Source: Allosphingosinicella sp042666435 (GTDB lineage: Bacteria; Pseudomonadota; Alphaproteobacteria; Sphingomonadales; Sphingomonadaceae). From it: a stretch of DNA of 64,000 nt. Where the stretch lies: the NCBI RefSeq assembly GCF_042666435.1, contig NZ_JBHTDC010000001.1, forward strand, positions 186,001 to 250,000, read 5' to 3'. Below are positions 1-9,814 of the stretch, one piece after another. How positions within the stretch are numbered: the first letter of the stretch is position 1; each line of letters starts with the position of its first letter. The notes beneath the pieces are model-generated. The model worked only from the letters and a program-made list of their open reading frames with translations, had not been told where the DNA came from and did no database searches. The position numbers and the translations under genes were made by a program.

Positions 1-2733
1 CAGCCGCTCGATGCCGATCAGCCTGTCCATGCCGGCGCCGACCGTGTCCTGGGCGCGCCGCACGCCGAGATCGACGGTGACGCCCATGATCGCTCCGCCA
101 TAATCCGCCGTGTCGCGCAGGCCGGCGCCGCCGGCGATCCGGTCGGCTCCGCCGCCGCCGGTGATAAGGTCATCGCCGTCGCCACCGATCAGCCGGTCGT
201 CGCCGTCGCCGCCATCGAGCCTGTCGTCGCCGGCGGCGCCCCGGAGGCTGTTGGCGCCGCCATCGCCGCGCAACCGGTCGGCAAAGGCGGAGCCTTCCAG
301 GGCCTCGATCCCGGCCAGTGTATCGATTCCGGCGCCGAACGTGTGCCGTGGGCCCGAAAGCGAGAGGTCCACCACTACGCGTGACAGGCTTCGGGCATAA
401 CTGGCAACGTCCAGCCCCTCGCCGCCGAAGAGCGAATCGTGACCCTCGCCGCCGATCAGGCGGTCGTCGCCATCGTCGCCGACCAGAACATCATTGCCGC
501 GGCTACCTGCAAGAAGGTTGGCGACAGCGTCTCCTCGCAGTTCGTCGGCGAAGGCGGAGCCATGGAGGCGCTCGATACCGTCGACTGAGTCGATGCCGGC
601 GCCTTGCGTGTCCTGCGGCCCCTCCAGGCCCAGGTCGATCCGAACCCCGGCGGGCGCGCTTCCATAAGCGGCCGCGTCGTCCAGGCCGGCCCCGCCCGAC
701 AGGAAATCGTCGCCGGCGCCGCCTTCCAGCCAATCGCCGCCGTCGCCGCCGGCCAGGGAATCGTCGCCGTCGAAGCCCCGGATCAAATTGGCGGCGGCGG
801 AGCCGGTCAGGCGGTCGCTATGATCCGACCCCAGCAGCCGCTCGATTCCAATCAGAGTGTCGAGGCCGACGCTCCCGCTATCCTGGGCGCCGGCGAGATC
901 GAGGTCGATGACGACCGCCCCGGATGCGTGGCGGTAGCTCGCGGCGTCGCCGAGGCCGTCTCCCCCGTCGAGAAGGTCGTTTCCGGACCCTCCGTCGAGG
1001 CGGTCGTCGCCGCGGCCTCCCTCGAGGATGTCGTCGCCCTCGAAGCCGGTTATCCGGTCGCCGCCGCGCTGACCGCGCAGATGGTTCGCCGCGAAATTGC
1101 CGGAGATCCAGTCGCCGCCGTCGCCGCCGATCGCATTCTCGATAAGGGTGTCCTCCGCGACCGTCAGGACCTGGCCGTTGATCTCGCTGGCCGCACCGCC
1201 GTGCAGATCGATGCGCGAGGCCGCCGAGACCGCGGCGGCATTGATCGTGTCGAGGCCGCCTTCGTCGCTGAGAGTCGCCCCGTGGATGGCTCCGGCGAGG
1301 ATTCCGAACTCGTTGGTGTAGAAATAAGTGTCGTCGGGGCTTTGCGCCTCGCCATATATGTCGAGGGCGAGGAAGCCGAGCGTGCCCGTGCCGCCGGCCA
1401 CGGTATCGGCGACGCGCACGGTCCAAATGCCTTGCGCATCCTCGCCGGCGAAGGCGTTCGATCCGAAGGTCCATCCCTGGAAGCGGCGCGGTATGCCGAA
1501 TTGATCGGGATTCTCGCCGCGGTGGAAAAACAGGATGCTCTCGGTGCCGCTCGGCGAGATGATCGTGATCTCGACCTGGCGGGCGTCGCCATGGGTGAGG
1601 CCGACCCGCAAGTCGATGCGCTCGGTGGAAATCCCGGCTCCGACGGTGAACTCTACCTCGACACCACCGGAATCGGCGTCGGGGACGGCGAGGCTGCCGG
1701 TGAACTCGGCCGACGCCGCCAGCTCGTTCGCCGAGGTCTGCTGGCGGGTCCAGGTCTCGGCGAGACGCACGGCGGCGAGCGCGTCGACCAGCCCGAAGCC
1801 ATAATCGTTGGAGAAATGGTAGCCGCCGCCGTTGACATAATCAGCGTTGTTGATCGTCCAGGCGAAGCGTTCGGTATCCTGGATGGTGCCACTGATGTCG
1901 CTACCGGTATGGCGGGCGGTGATCGCCAGTATTTCCTGAACGTCGCGCCAGCCGAGATCGGGATTGGCTTCGAGCATCAAGGCGACGACTCCGCTCACCA
2001 TCGGCGTGGCAGCGGAAGTGCCGCCGAAATTGGAGGTGTAATCGCCATGATCCGCGCCGGCGGAGCCCTGAAGGTCGGTCGTGGTGATGCCGTTGCTTCC
2101 CCCTGGAGACGATGAAGGCGCGACCACCGTCAGCGTCGCTCCCTCCGAGGAATAGTCGCTGACCAGTCCCGACTTGCCGACCGCGCCGACCACGATCGTA
2201 TGGCGGTGCGCGGTGAAGGGCGACAGATTGGCGTCGAGATTGCCCATGCGGTTGTTGCCGGAAGCGACGACGACGATCGTGCCTAGGCCGTCGCGGCCGT
2301 TGTCGGCGGCATTGGCATATTCGTCTTTCCAGTCGGTGGTGCGGTCCCATATGAACAGGGTGCCGAGCGAGATGTTGGCGACGTCATATTGCGCGGCGTC
2401 GATCACCGCCGAGGTGGAACCGCCGAGGCCGGTTATCACCGCCTCATAGGCGACGCCGACTCCGCCCTCGCCGTTGCGCTCGGCGGCGATCAGCCCGGCC
2501 ACCTGGGTGCCGTGTGCATGGCCTTCCGTTGGAAAGGTGATGCCGACATAATTGCCGTCGAGATCGGGATGGGTGGATTCGACCGGGCGGTCGATCACCG
2601 CGACACGCACCCCGCGCCCGGTATAATCGTCCCAGACGGGAACCACGTTGAGGTCGATCAGCGCGTCGAGCGTGGCGGTCCGATCGAGGTGCCATTGCCG
2701 AATGAAGAGGGGGTCGTCGGGACCGGCCGTCAT
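1..2733 (-). CDS. S8 subtilisin-like serine peptidase with P-domain and RTX repeats (C-terminus beyond window)
   Basis: At least 911 codons are open from the ATG at 2733 to the window edge. The start has GGAGAG just upstream. The S8 triad reads Asp48 (VAVIDRPV), His74 (HGTQVAG) and Ser239 (GGTSAATPMVSG), with Asn159/160 in VVASGNN as oxyanion residue. Residues about 343-460 look like a proprotein-convertase P-domain (ending WTVRVADTVAGGTGTLGF). From about residue 535 there are calcium-binding RTX nonapeptides (GGDRITGFEGDD, GDDRLDGGSGND) set in a longer module that recurs every 89-99 residues and carries a GIERL-type motif. There is no N-terminal signal peptide. With RTX repeats this suggests type I secretion through a C-terminal signal, which lies outside the window. 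Likely an extracellular calcium-stabilised protease. The substrate is unknown. Confidence 0.9.
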   Translation of the reverse strand, partial: MTAGPDDPLFIRQWHLDRTATLDALIDLNVVPVWDDYTGRGVRVAVIDRPVESTHPDLDGNYVGITFPTEGHAHGTQVAGLIAAERNGEGGVGVAYEAVITGLGGSTSAVIDAAQYDVANISLGTLFIWDRTTDWKDEYANAADNGRDGLGTIVVVASGNNRMGNLDANLSPFTAHRHTIVVGAVGKSGLVSDYSSEGATLTVVAPSSSPGGSNGITTTDLQGSAGADHGDYTSNFGGTSAATPMVSGVVALMLEANPDLGWRDVQEILAITARHTGSDISGTIQDTERFAWTINNADYVNGGGYHFSNDYGFGLVDALAAVRLAETWTRQQTSANELAASAEFTGSLAVPDADSGGVEVEFTVGAGISTERIDLRVGLTHGDARQVEITIISPSGTESILFFHRGENPDQFGIPRRFQGWTFGSNAFAGEDAQGIWTVRVADTVAGGTGTLGFLALDIYGEAQSPDDTYFYTNEFGILAGAIHGATLSDEGGLDTINAAAVSAASRIDLHGGAASEINGQVLTVAEDTLIENAIGGDGGDWISGNFAANHLRGQRGGDRITGFEGDDILEGGRGDDRLDGGSGNDLLDGGDGLGDAASYRHASGAVVIDLDLAGAQDSGSVGLDTLIGIERLLGSDHSDRLTGSAAANLIRGFDGDDSLAGGDGGDWLEGGAGDDFLSGGAGLDDAAAYGSAPAGVRIDLGLEGPQDTQGAGIDSVDGIERLHGSAFADELRGDAVANLLAGSRGNDVLVGDDGDDRLIGGEGHDSLFGGEGLDVASYARSLSRVVVDLSLSGPRHTFGAGIDTLAGIEALEGSAFADRLRGDGGANSLRGAAGDDRLDGGDGDDRLIGGDGDDLITGGGGADRIAGGAGLRDTADYGGAIMGVTVDLGVRRAQDTVGAGMDRLIGIERL

Positions 2734-2813
2734 ATATCAGCTCTCCGCTATGGGGCGATGCTTCCCAATCTAGCGGATTCGGCGATCGAATGATTGCGAA
2801 ATAATCGCGAGGA

Positions 2814-4205
2814 TCATTGCGCGGCGGGCGGTACCTTCCCGATCTCCTCCGGCGCATTGGCGACCACCGACAGCATCGCCGTCCAGGCGGCGACATTCTG
2901 CCTCAATTCCTCGGGGTCTATCTTGTCGAGCGTGTCGTCGGGCGTGTGGTGGTAATCGAAATAGCGCGTGCCGTCCTGATTGAGGTCGATCGCGGCGACG
3001 CCGGCCTGCGCGAACTCGCTCAAGTCCGCGCCGGCATTGGCTCTGCCCCGGCCGCGTGTGATGCCCAGCGGCGCGAGGACCTGCGCCACTCGGTCCCCGA
3101 GGTCCTTGTTCGAATCGGCGAGGCTGGTCTGCATCCGCCAGACCTCGCCGGCACCGAAATCGGATTCGCCGACCAGGACGATATTCTCGTCCTTATGCGC
3201 CTCGAAATAAGCGTCGCTGCCGAAGCCGCCGACTTCTTCCGAGCCGAACCAGACCACGCGGATCGTCCGGCGGGGCTGGCCCGCGTCCATGATCCGCTTC
3301 GCCGCCGCCGCGGTGATGGCGACGCCGGCCGCATTGTCCACGGCGCCGGTCGCGAGATCCCAGCTGTCGAGGTGGCCGCCGATGACGACGATGCCCGCCG
3401 CTGGATCGGTGCCCGGAACCTCCGCCACGACATTGCCGGAGGGCTGGTTCTGAAGCGTTCGGGGGGTGAGAATGAGGCGCATCGTCACTTCGTCGCTGCG
3501 CTCCAGCATCCGCGCCAGATTTTCCGCGTCGGGGATCGACAACGCGCCGGCCGGGATCGGCGTCACCCCCTCGGCAAAGGTGGTGAGGCCGGTATGGGGA
3601 TTGCGGTGATAGTCGGTGCCGACCGAACGGATCACCGTCGCCACCGCGCCCTTGCTCGCCGCGACAGACGGGCCGACGAAGCGCGCGCCGCCATAATAGC
3701 CATAGCCCGAGCCGTCCTGGGTCGGCTCCATGGCGTGGGAGATGAAGACGATCTTGCCTTTCAAGCTTCCGTCTGGCGCCGCACGAAGCGCATCCAGCGT
3801 TTCAAAGCCGACGATCTGCGCGGTGATGCCCTCGGGCGGAGTCGCGCCGCTTCCACCCAGCGCCGTGACGTGGAGCTTCTGCGGGAAGGGCGACACGATT
3901 TCGGCCGTTTCGGCGCCGCGCACCCAGACGGGCATGCGGTAATCCTCGACATGGACGTTATGGAAGCCGAGCGACTTCAGCTTCGCCACCGCCCAGTCCC
4001 GCGCTCGCGCTTCGCCCGGTGTTCCCGCTGCGCGGGGTCCGACCTCGGTGGTGAGTCCTTCGGCTATGTCCCAGGCTATGTCGTCATCCAGCGCCGCCTC
4101 GCGAAGCTGCGCGATCCGTTCTTCCGGAGCTTGGGCCCATCCGGAAACCGGGACGGCGACGATGAGGAGGGGGAGGGCGGAGGCGGCGAGGAGAAGCTTT
4201 TTCAT
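2814..4205 (-). CDS. Secreted M28 family zinc aminopeptidase/carboxypeptidase
   Basis: 463 residues with a signal peptide (MKKLLLAASALPLLIVAV, cleavage after about GWAQA). A PA-like insert (about 120-250) is followed by the M28 catalytic domain. Metal ligands and catalytic residues visible are His278 and Asp290 (GGHLDSWD, VDNAAG), Glu323-Glu324 (FGSEEVGGFG), Asp349 (GESDFGAGE) and His419/420 in DYHHTPDDTLD. This pattern matches a di-zinc exopeptidase of the glutamate carboxypeptidase/aminopeptidase Y type, acting in the periplasm or outside the cell. There is no Shine-Dalgarno sequence before the ATG. A candidate -10 ends only 6 nt upstream, so the message may be leaderless. It is divergent from ettA. 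Family assignment is strong; the substrate is unknown. Confidence 0.92.
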   Translation of the reverse strand: MKKLLLAASALPLLIVAVPVSGWAQAPEERIAQLREAALDDDIAWDIAEGLTTEVGPRAAGTPGEARARDWAVAKLKSLGFHNVHVEDYRMPVWVRGAETAEIVSPFPQKLHVTALGGSGATPPEGITAQIVGFETLDALRAAPDGSLKGKIVFISHAMEPTQDGSGYGYYGGARFVGPSVAASKGAVATVIRSVGTDYHRNPHTGLTTFAEGVTPIPAGALSIPDAENLARMLERSDEVTMRLILTPRTLQNQPSGNVVAEVPGTDPAAGIVVIGGHLDSWDLATGAVDNAAGVAITAAAAKRIMDAGQPRRTIRVVWFGSEEVGGFGSDAYFEAHKDENIVLVGESDFGAGEVWRMQTSLADSNKDLGDRVAQVLAPLGITRGRGRANAGADLSEFAQAGVAAIDLNQDGTRYFDYHHTPDDTLDKIDPEELRQNVAAWTAMLSVVANAPEEIGKVPPAAQ

Positions 4206-4211
4206 TGCGCC

Positions 4212-4262
4212 CGCTTAAGGACCGTGGCGCCGTTTGCCAATATCGGGAAACAGCACTAGGGA
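4212..4262. promoter_or_regulatory. Back-to-back promoters sharing one -35 box (M28 peptidase and ettA)
   Basis: On the + strand TTGCCA (4234-4239) is followed by a 17-nt spacer and TAGGGA (4257-4262) toward ettA. On the - strand the overlapping TTGGCA (4240-4235) is followed by a 17-nt spacer and TAAGCG (4217-4212) toward the peptidase. The same TTGCCAA core would serve as -35 in both directions. Read by eye only; the -10 boxes are weak. Confidence 0.45.
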
Positions 4263-4307
4263 GGCGCCAAATCCATGCAGCTTTGATTTTCTCGGAGACC
4301 GCGACCG

Positions 4308-5987
<1,680 letters not shown>

Positions 5988-6416
5988 TCAGACCGTCGAC
6001 CGCGGATGAAGCCTTTGCAACCTTGCGAACGTCTCTTTCGTGGTCACGTAAATGAAAGGAGCGGGCTCTAGATTCGTGTCTACGTCTACGGATATCCCGC
6101 CGAGGTAGACGCCACAGCCCCGAGCGCGGAATTCAGCGATGAACGGCGAGAGCTCTTTGGCTGGTCGGACGCGATAATGTTGGGTTTCGAAAGTCACCTC
6201 CGTCTTACCATGTTGTCGTTGCCGGACGCGCTCGGCACTTTCGGAGATGTTCAGTGTGCATCCGACGGTTCCGCAGATTAGTTGGGCGACGTAGAACTTG
6301 ACCGAGCTATGGACCCGAAACCGACGGTCGCCCTCTGGTAGCTGCTGCTTGTCGCGCGAATAGAAGACCGCCGATCGATCGGTGTCATTGGAACCATGGA
6401 CGCCATCGCGAGCCAT
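5988..6416 (-). CDS. Hypothetical protein (142 aa), unrecognised
   Basis: I do not recognise this protein. The start is placed at the ATG at 6416, where the upstream open frame ends in TGATG. An in-frame start at 6515 would add a low-complexity Arg/Gly stretch and is less likely. The C-terminal two thirds look like a folded alpha/beta protein (VTFETQHYRVRP, ISVDVDTNLEPAPFIYVTT). There is no signal peptide or membrane helix. The region is visibly less GC-rich than its neighbours, with mixed codon use, which suggests recent acquisition. It is convergent with ettA with adjacent stop codons. It could be spurious, but the composition argues for a real gene. Confidence 0.5.
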   Translation of the reverse strand: MARDGVHGSNDTDRSAVFYSRDKQQLPEGDRRFRVHSSVKFYVAQLICGTVGCTLNISESAERVRQRQHGKTEVTFETQHYRVRPAKELSPFIAEFRARGCGVYLGGISVDVDTNLEPAPFIYVTTKETFARLQRLHPRSTV

Positions 6417-6567
6417 CAAATCCCGTCCGTCTCCACTGCCAGCCCCTCGATCGTCACCGCTTTTGCCCGCTCGCCTAGCGCCACCTCGCCTTGCTCGGCA
6501 TAGCCCTCCAGTCACTTGCGAACGGAACGTAACTCGCCTCGTTTCCTAATGGCGATCTCGCCGAACT
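6416..6567 (-). pseudogene. Possible relict reading frame interrupted by a TGA
   Basis: In one minus-strand frame the sequence reads about 19 codons ending KRGELRSVRK, then TGA (6514-6512), then 31 sense codons (LEGYAEQGEVALGERAK and on to VETDGI) ending in TGA, which overlaps the ATG of the next gene. The two parts read as one protein if the TGA were TGG. I cannot name the family. It may simply be non-coding. Confidence 0.25.
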
Positions 6568-7128
6568 CTACCGCCGCCGCAGCGCCGAAACCTGCTCGTC
6601 ATATTCGTCCGCCATCAAGGTCAGCGTGTGGACGGTTCGCGGGTCGTCGACCGATTGCGCGAGTTGGCGGCAGCGCAGGGCCTGGGCCTTGAGATAATCG
6701 ACCTGCTTCGGGTCGGCCGCGCCGATCAGCAGGTTAAGCGCACCGATCATCTCGCCGGCATCGTTGAGCAGCGGGGTAGGATAGGGCATGAAGGCGACGC
6801 GGCTGCCGTCCGGCCGCTCGGCGATCGCGCCGGTGCCCCTGACGGCTCGCTTGCGCCTGACCGCGACGGCCATCGGGCACTGGTCGTGCGGAAGAAAGGC
6901 GCCGTCTTCGGTGTAGAGCTTCCAGGTCACGCACCATTGATCCCGGCCGACCTTCGGCGAGCGGCCGGCGAAGCCGATGCAGGCTTGGTTGAAATAGGAG
7001 ATTCGGCCTTCCGTGTCGGTCGTGTAGGCAGGGGCCGGCAGCGCATCGAGCACCTCGCGGGCGCCGGCTCCGCCCCTTTGGAGGGCGGCCATGGCGGCGC
7101 CCAGCATTTCATCCGGTGTTGCGGTCAT
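6568..7128 (-). CDS. Orphan PAS-domain protein
   Basis: 186 residues from the ATG at 7128. An upstream in-frame start at 7224 would add an Arg-rich tail without a ribosome-binding site. Residues about 30-135 form a PAS/PAC fold: LDALPAPAYTTDTEGRISYFNQACIGFAGR, then a PAC-like end with LLNDAGEMIGALNLLI. The C-terminus is a short helical stretch (KAQALRCRQLAQSVDDP) of the kind seen after PAS in sphingomonad sensors, but there is no kinase, cyclase or DNA-binding domain. It may sense a small molecule, or redox or energy state, and act through a partner protein. No operon partner is evident; the NYN gene lies 98 nt upstream on the same strand. Confidence 0.75.
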   Translation of the reverse strand: MTATPDEMLGAAMAALQRGGAGAREVLDALPAPAYTTDTEGRISYFNQACIGFAGRSPKVGRDQWCVTWKLYTEDGAFLPHDQCPMAVAVRRKRAVRGTGAIAERPDGSRVAFMPYPTPLLNDAGEMIGALNLLIGAADPKQVDYLKAQALRCRQLAQSVDDPRTVHTLTLMADEYDEQVSALRRR

Positions 7129-7225
7129 ATGTCCCCGTCTGACGCTCGCGGCCAATACCGCTTTCGCCCAAGCGACAATCCTTAACGTCCCCGTGCCCCG
7201 ACAGTTCCCGGGCGCTGCGACCAAT

Positions 7226-7936
7226 TCACCGCACGCGCTTCACGAAGATCGCGCCGCCTTCGCGCTTTTCAGTAACGAAATTGGGCAGGGCCTCGATCAG
7301 CTCCGCCAACCGCGAATAGCCGTAATTGCGGGCGTCGAAGGACGAGCGGTTGCCGGCGCGCTGGCCCATTTCGGAAAGGCTGGCGAAGCCGCGCTCGTCG
7401 CGCTTCGAAGCCTTGAGCGCCGCGCCCAGCAGGTTCAACAACTCGTCGTCCACCTCCCGTTTGGCCTCAGCCGGCGCGTCCTGCTTCGCCGCGTCGAGCG
7501 CGCTGACGTCGATGAAGCGGGTGCAAGCCTGCCGGAACGATTCCGGCGTGGTCGCGCGGCCGAAGCCGTAGACCGGCAGTCCGTCCTGGCGAATGCGCAT
7601 CGCCAGCGGCATGAAATCGCTATCGCTCGACATGATGCCGAAGCCATCGACGCGGCCGCCGAATAGCAGGTCCATCGCATCGATCGTCATCTTCATGTCG
7701 GTCGCGTTCTTGCCCTTGGTGATGTCGAATTGCTGGTGCGGCTCGATCGCGTGGAGGTGGGTCATGACCGACCATCCCTTCAGCGCCGGTTTGCTCCAAT
7801 TTCCGTAGATCCGGCGGATATTCACCGTCCCAAGCTCGGCGAGCACGGTCAGCACCGGGTCAAGCGATTCGGGCGAGGCATTGTCGGCGTCGATCAGCAA
7901 AGCGATGTTGGCGGCGGGGGAGGGGGAGTCGGGCAT
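7226..7936 (-). CDS. NYN domain nuclease-like protein with C-terminal OST-HTH/LOTUS domain
   Basis: 236 residues. The N-terminal NYN (PIN-like) domain covers about 10-150, with acidic residues in ALLIDADNAS (Asp16, Asp18) and in GIMSSDSDFMPLAMRIR, the pattern expected for a metal-dependent RNase. Residues about 165-235 resemble the OST-HTH (LOTUS) fold (LLNLLGAALKAS, GYSRLAELIEALPNF), an RNA-binding module often fused to NYN. This architecture is common as a single gene in Proteobacteria (LabA/DUF88 type). It probably acts on structured RNA in the cytoplasm; no substrate is known. It starts at the ATG at 7936 and stands alone. Confidence 0.85.
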   Translation of the reverse strand: MPDSPSPAANIALLIDADNASPESLDPVLTVLAELGTVNIRRIYGNWSKPALKGWSVMTHLHAIEPHQQFDITKGKNATDMKMTIDAMDLLFGGRVDGFGIMSSDSDFMPLAMRIRQDGLPVYGFGRATTPESFRQACTRFIDVSALDAAKQDAPAEAKREVDDELLNLLGAALKASKRDERGFASLSEMGQRAGNRSSFDARNYGYSRLAELIEALPNFVTEKREGGAIFVKRVR

Positions 7937-8097
7937 GGGGCGGCTTTCTTGTCGTGCGATTTGGTCGCTTCCCTAGCGGCTTTTGTCGCCGGGTTGGAGC
8001 CTCGTCGTTTCACCCGCCGCGCCTATCGCAAGCGGCTGCGGATTTCGAGGAGGGTCCGCCATGGGGCCTCATCCCCAACGATCAGCGAGGACCAGAG

Positions 8098-9021
8098 ATG
8101 ATCGAAGGCAAGATCGAGGACGCCGCGGCCTGGCCGCGCAAGACGCGCGAGCTGCACAGCCACCATTTCGATTCCACTATCTGGAACGACTTCACCTTCC
8201 GCGACGACGACATCGTCATCGGCACCTACGCCAAGTCCGGCACGACCTGGACCCAGCAGATCGTCGGACAGCTCCTCTTCAACGGGGCGGAAAATGTGAA
8301 CGTCGCCGATCTGTCGCCCTGGCTCGACCTGCGCGTGCCGCCCAAGGCGGTGAAGCTGCCGATCGTCGAGGCGCAGACCCACCGCCGCTTCATCAAGACC
8401 CATCTGCCGGTAGACGCGCTCGTCTTCTCGCCCCAGGCGAAATATATCTATATCGGCCGCGATGGGCGCGACGTCATCTGGAGCATGTACAATCATCACT
8501 CCAAGGGCAACGAAGCTTATTATGCGGCGCTCAATGACACGCCCGGCCGCGTCGGGCCGCCTATCGACCCGCCGCCGAGCTCGGTCGTCCAATATTATCA
8601 CGAATGGCTCGACGGCGATGGTTATCCCTTCTGGTCTTTCTGGGAGAATATCCGCTCCTGGTGGGAGATACGGCATCTGCCGAACGTGATGCTGCTCCAC
8701 TTCGCCGACCTGAAGGCGGACATGCCGGGGCAGATACGCCGCATCGCCCAATTTCTGGATATCCAGATCGATGAGGCGCGCTGGCCGCTGATCGTGGAAC
8801 ATTGCGGCTTCGACCATATGAAGCGCAACGCGGCCCTCGCGGCGCCGCTGGGCGGAGCCTTCTGGGATGGCGGCGCGAGCACCTTCATCCACAAGGGCAC
8901 CAACGGCCGCTGGCGCGATGCGCTGAGCGAGGAAGAGGCTCGCAAGTACGAGATTCTCGCGCGGGAGAAGCTTGGCGAGGAGTGCGCCCGCTGGCTGGCG
9001 GTGGGAGAGCGGGAGGGCTGA
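8098..9021 (+). CDS. Sulfotransferase family 1-like protein
   Basis: 307 residues from the ATG at 8098, preceded by GAGGA. The PAPS-binding elements are clear: the 5'-phosphosulfate loop YAKSGTTWTQQ (44-54), the putative catalytic His103 in KTHLP, the 3'-phosphate site GRDGRDVIWS (121-130) and a late IHKGTNGRWRD in place of the RKGxxGDWK loop. It resembles cytosolic sulfotransferases that move sulfate from PAPS to a hydroxyl or amine acceptor. The acceptor cannot be told from sequence. An earlier in-frame start at 7954 would read through the upstream intergenic region and is rejected. It is divergent from the NYN gene. Confidence 0.88.
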   Translation: MIEGKIEDAAAWPRKTRELHSHHFDSTIWNDFTFRDDDIVIGTYAKSGTTWTQQIVGQLLFNGAENVNVADLSPWLDLRVPPKAVKLPIVEAQTHRRFIKTHLPVDALVFSPQAKYIYIGRDGRDVIWSMYNHHSKGNEAYYAALNDTPGRVGPPIDPPPSSVVQYYHEWLDGDGYPFWSFWENIRSWWEIRHLPNVMLLHFADLKADMPGQIRRIAQFLDIQIDEARWPLIVEHCGFDHMKRNAALAAPLGGAFWDGGASTFIHKGTNGRWRDALSEEEARKYEILAREKLGEECARWLAVGEREG

Positions 9022-9027
9022 CGCCCG

Positions 9028-9666
9028 TCAGGCAGGCGAGAACATCCCGGTCGCCTCGTCGAGAAGGTGAAGCTCCCCGCTGGCGATCGCGAACCAGGCG
9101 CCGCGAAGCCGGAGGCGGCCTTGCGTTTCGCGCGTGCGGACGCAGGGGAAGGTGCGCAGGTTGGCGAGGCTGACCTTGACCGTCTCATGCTCCATGGCGC
9201 GGAGCACGGGCCGCTCGTCCGCTTCGCCATGCTCGGCGACCACGCGCTCGCGCGCTTCGTCCAGAAGATCGATCCAATGGGCGATGAAGCCGCCTTCGCC
9301 CGGCGGCGCGCCTTTGAAGGATTGCGTGAGGGCTGCCCGGCAGCCGCCGCAGCGGCCGTGGCCCATCACGACGATCTCCTCCACCTCCAGCACCGTCACG
9401 GCGAATTCCAGCGCGGCCGAAACGCCGTGGCGCCCGCCGCCCAGCTCGAGGGGCGGGACCAGGTTGGCGACGTTGCGGACGGTGAATATTTCTCCCGGGG
9501 CGGTGTCGAAGATTGTCGCCGGATCGGCGCGACTGTCCGAGCACGCGATGACCATCACCTGCGGGCTCTGCCCTTCGGCCAGTTCGGCCCAGCGGTCGCG
9601 CTCCGCCGTCCAGCCGGTTTCGCGGAAGCGGCGATAGCCGGCGAGGAGGGCGTTGAAATTGGCCAC
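9028..9666 (-). CDS. Beta-class carbonic anhydrase
   Basis: 212 residues, normal for the family. Zinc ligands are Cys42, His103 and Cys106, with the Asp44-Arg46 dyad in CSDSRADP and MGHGRCGGCR. It interconverts CO2 and bicarbonate in the cytoplasm, supplying bicarbonate for carboxylations. The starting ATG at 9666 lies about 20 nt from the palindromic repeat on its 5' side. It is convergent with the sulfotransferase, with 6 nt between stops. The assignment is secure; whether it is the main housekeeping enzyme cannot be told. Confidence 0.93.
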   Translation of the reverse strand: MANFNALLAGYRRFRETGWTAERDRWAELAEGQSPQVMVIACSDSRADPATIFDTAPGEIFTVRNVANLVPPLELGGGRHGVSAALEFAVTVLEVEEIVVMGHGRCGGCRAALTQSFKGAPPGEGGFIAHWIDLLDEARERVVAEHGEADERPVLRAMEHETVKVSLANLRTFPCVRTRETQGRLRLRGAWFAIASGELHLLDEATGMFSPA

Positions 9667-9686
9667 GAACGAATACTCCTACCCCT

Positions 9687-9769
9687 CATTCCAGCGACAG
9701 CTGGAATCTCTCTTTCGTCCCTGGCTCTATAGGCAAGAGGAAGAGAGATTCCAGCTTTCGCTGGAATGA
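9687..9769. repeat. Palindromic repeat, family A (copy 1)
   Basis: Two small hairpins (9688-9707 and 9748-9767, arms ATTCCAGC/GCTGGAAT) face each other, so the whole unit is itself an imperfect inverted repeat. Related copies lie at 35308-35388 and 39550-39628. It sits between the carbonic anhydrase gene and lipA. Confidence 0.8.
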
Positions 9770-9814
9770 CGGAGAGGGGTGGCGAGAAGGCGGTTCAATC
9801 GCTATCTGGCGGCC

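Noticed and set aside
540..1200. Regularly spaced GC-rich repeats that might look like CRISPR or a DNA satellite
   Set aside because: They are the codons of RTX nonapeptides, vary in sequence and lie in a coding frame; no spacer-repeat structure exists.
604..2115. 503-codon plus-strand open frame opposite the RTX subtilase
   Set aside because: It has Ala/Val/Gly-rich composition without motifs and lies antisense to a frame with a complete S8 triad, P-domain and RTX repeats.
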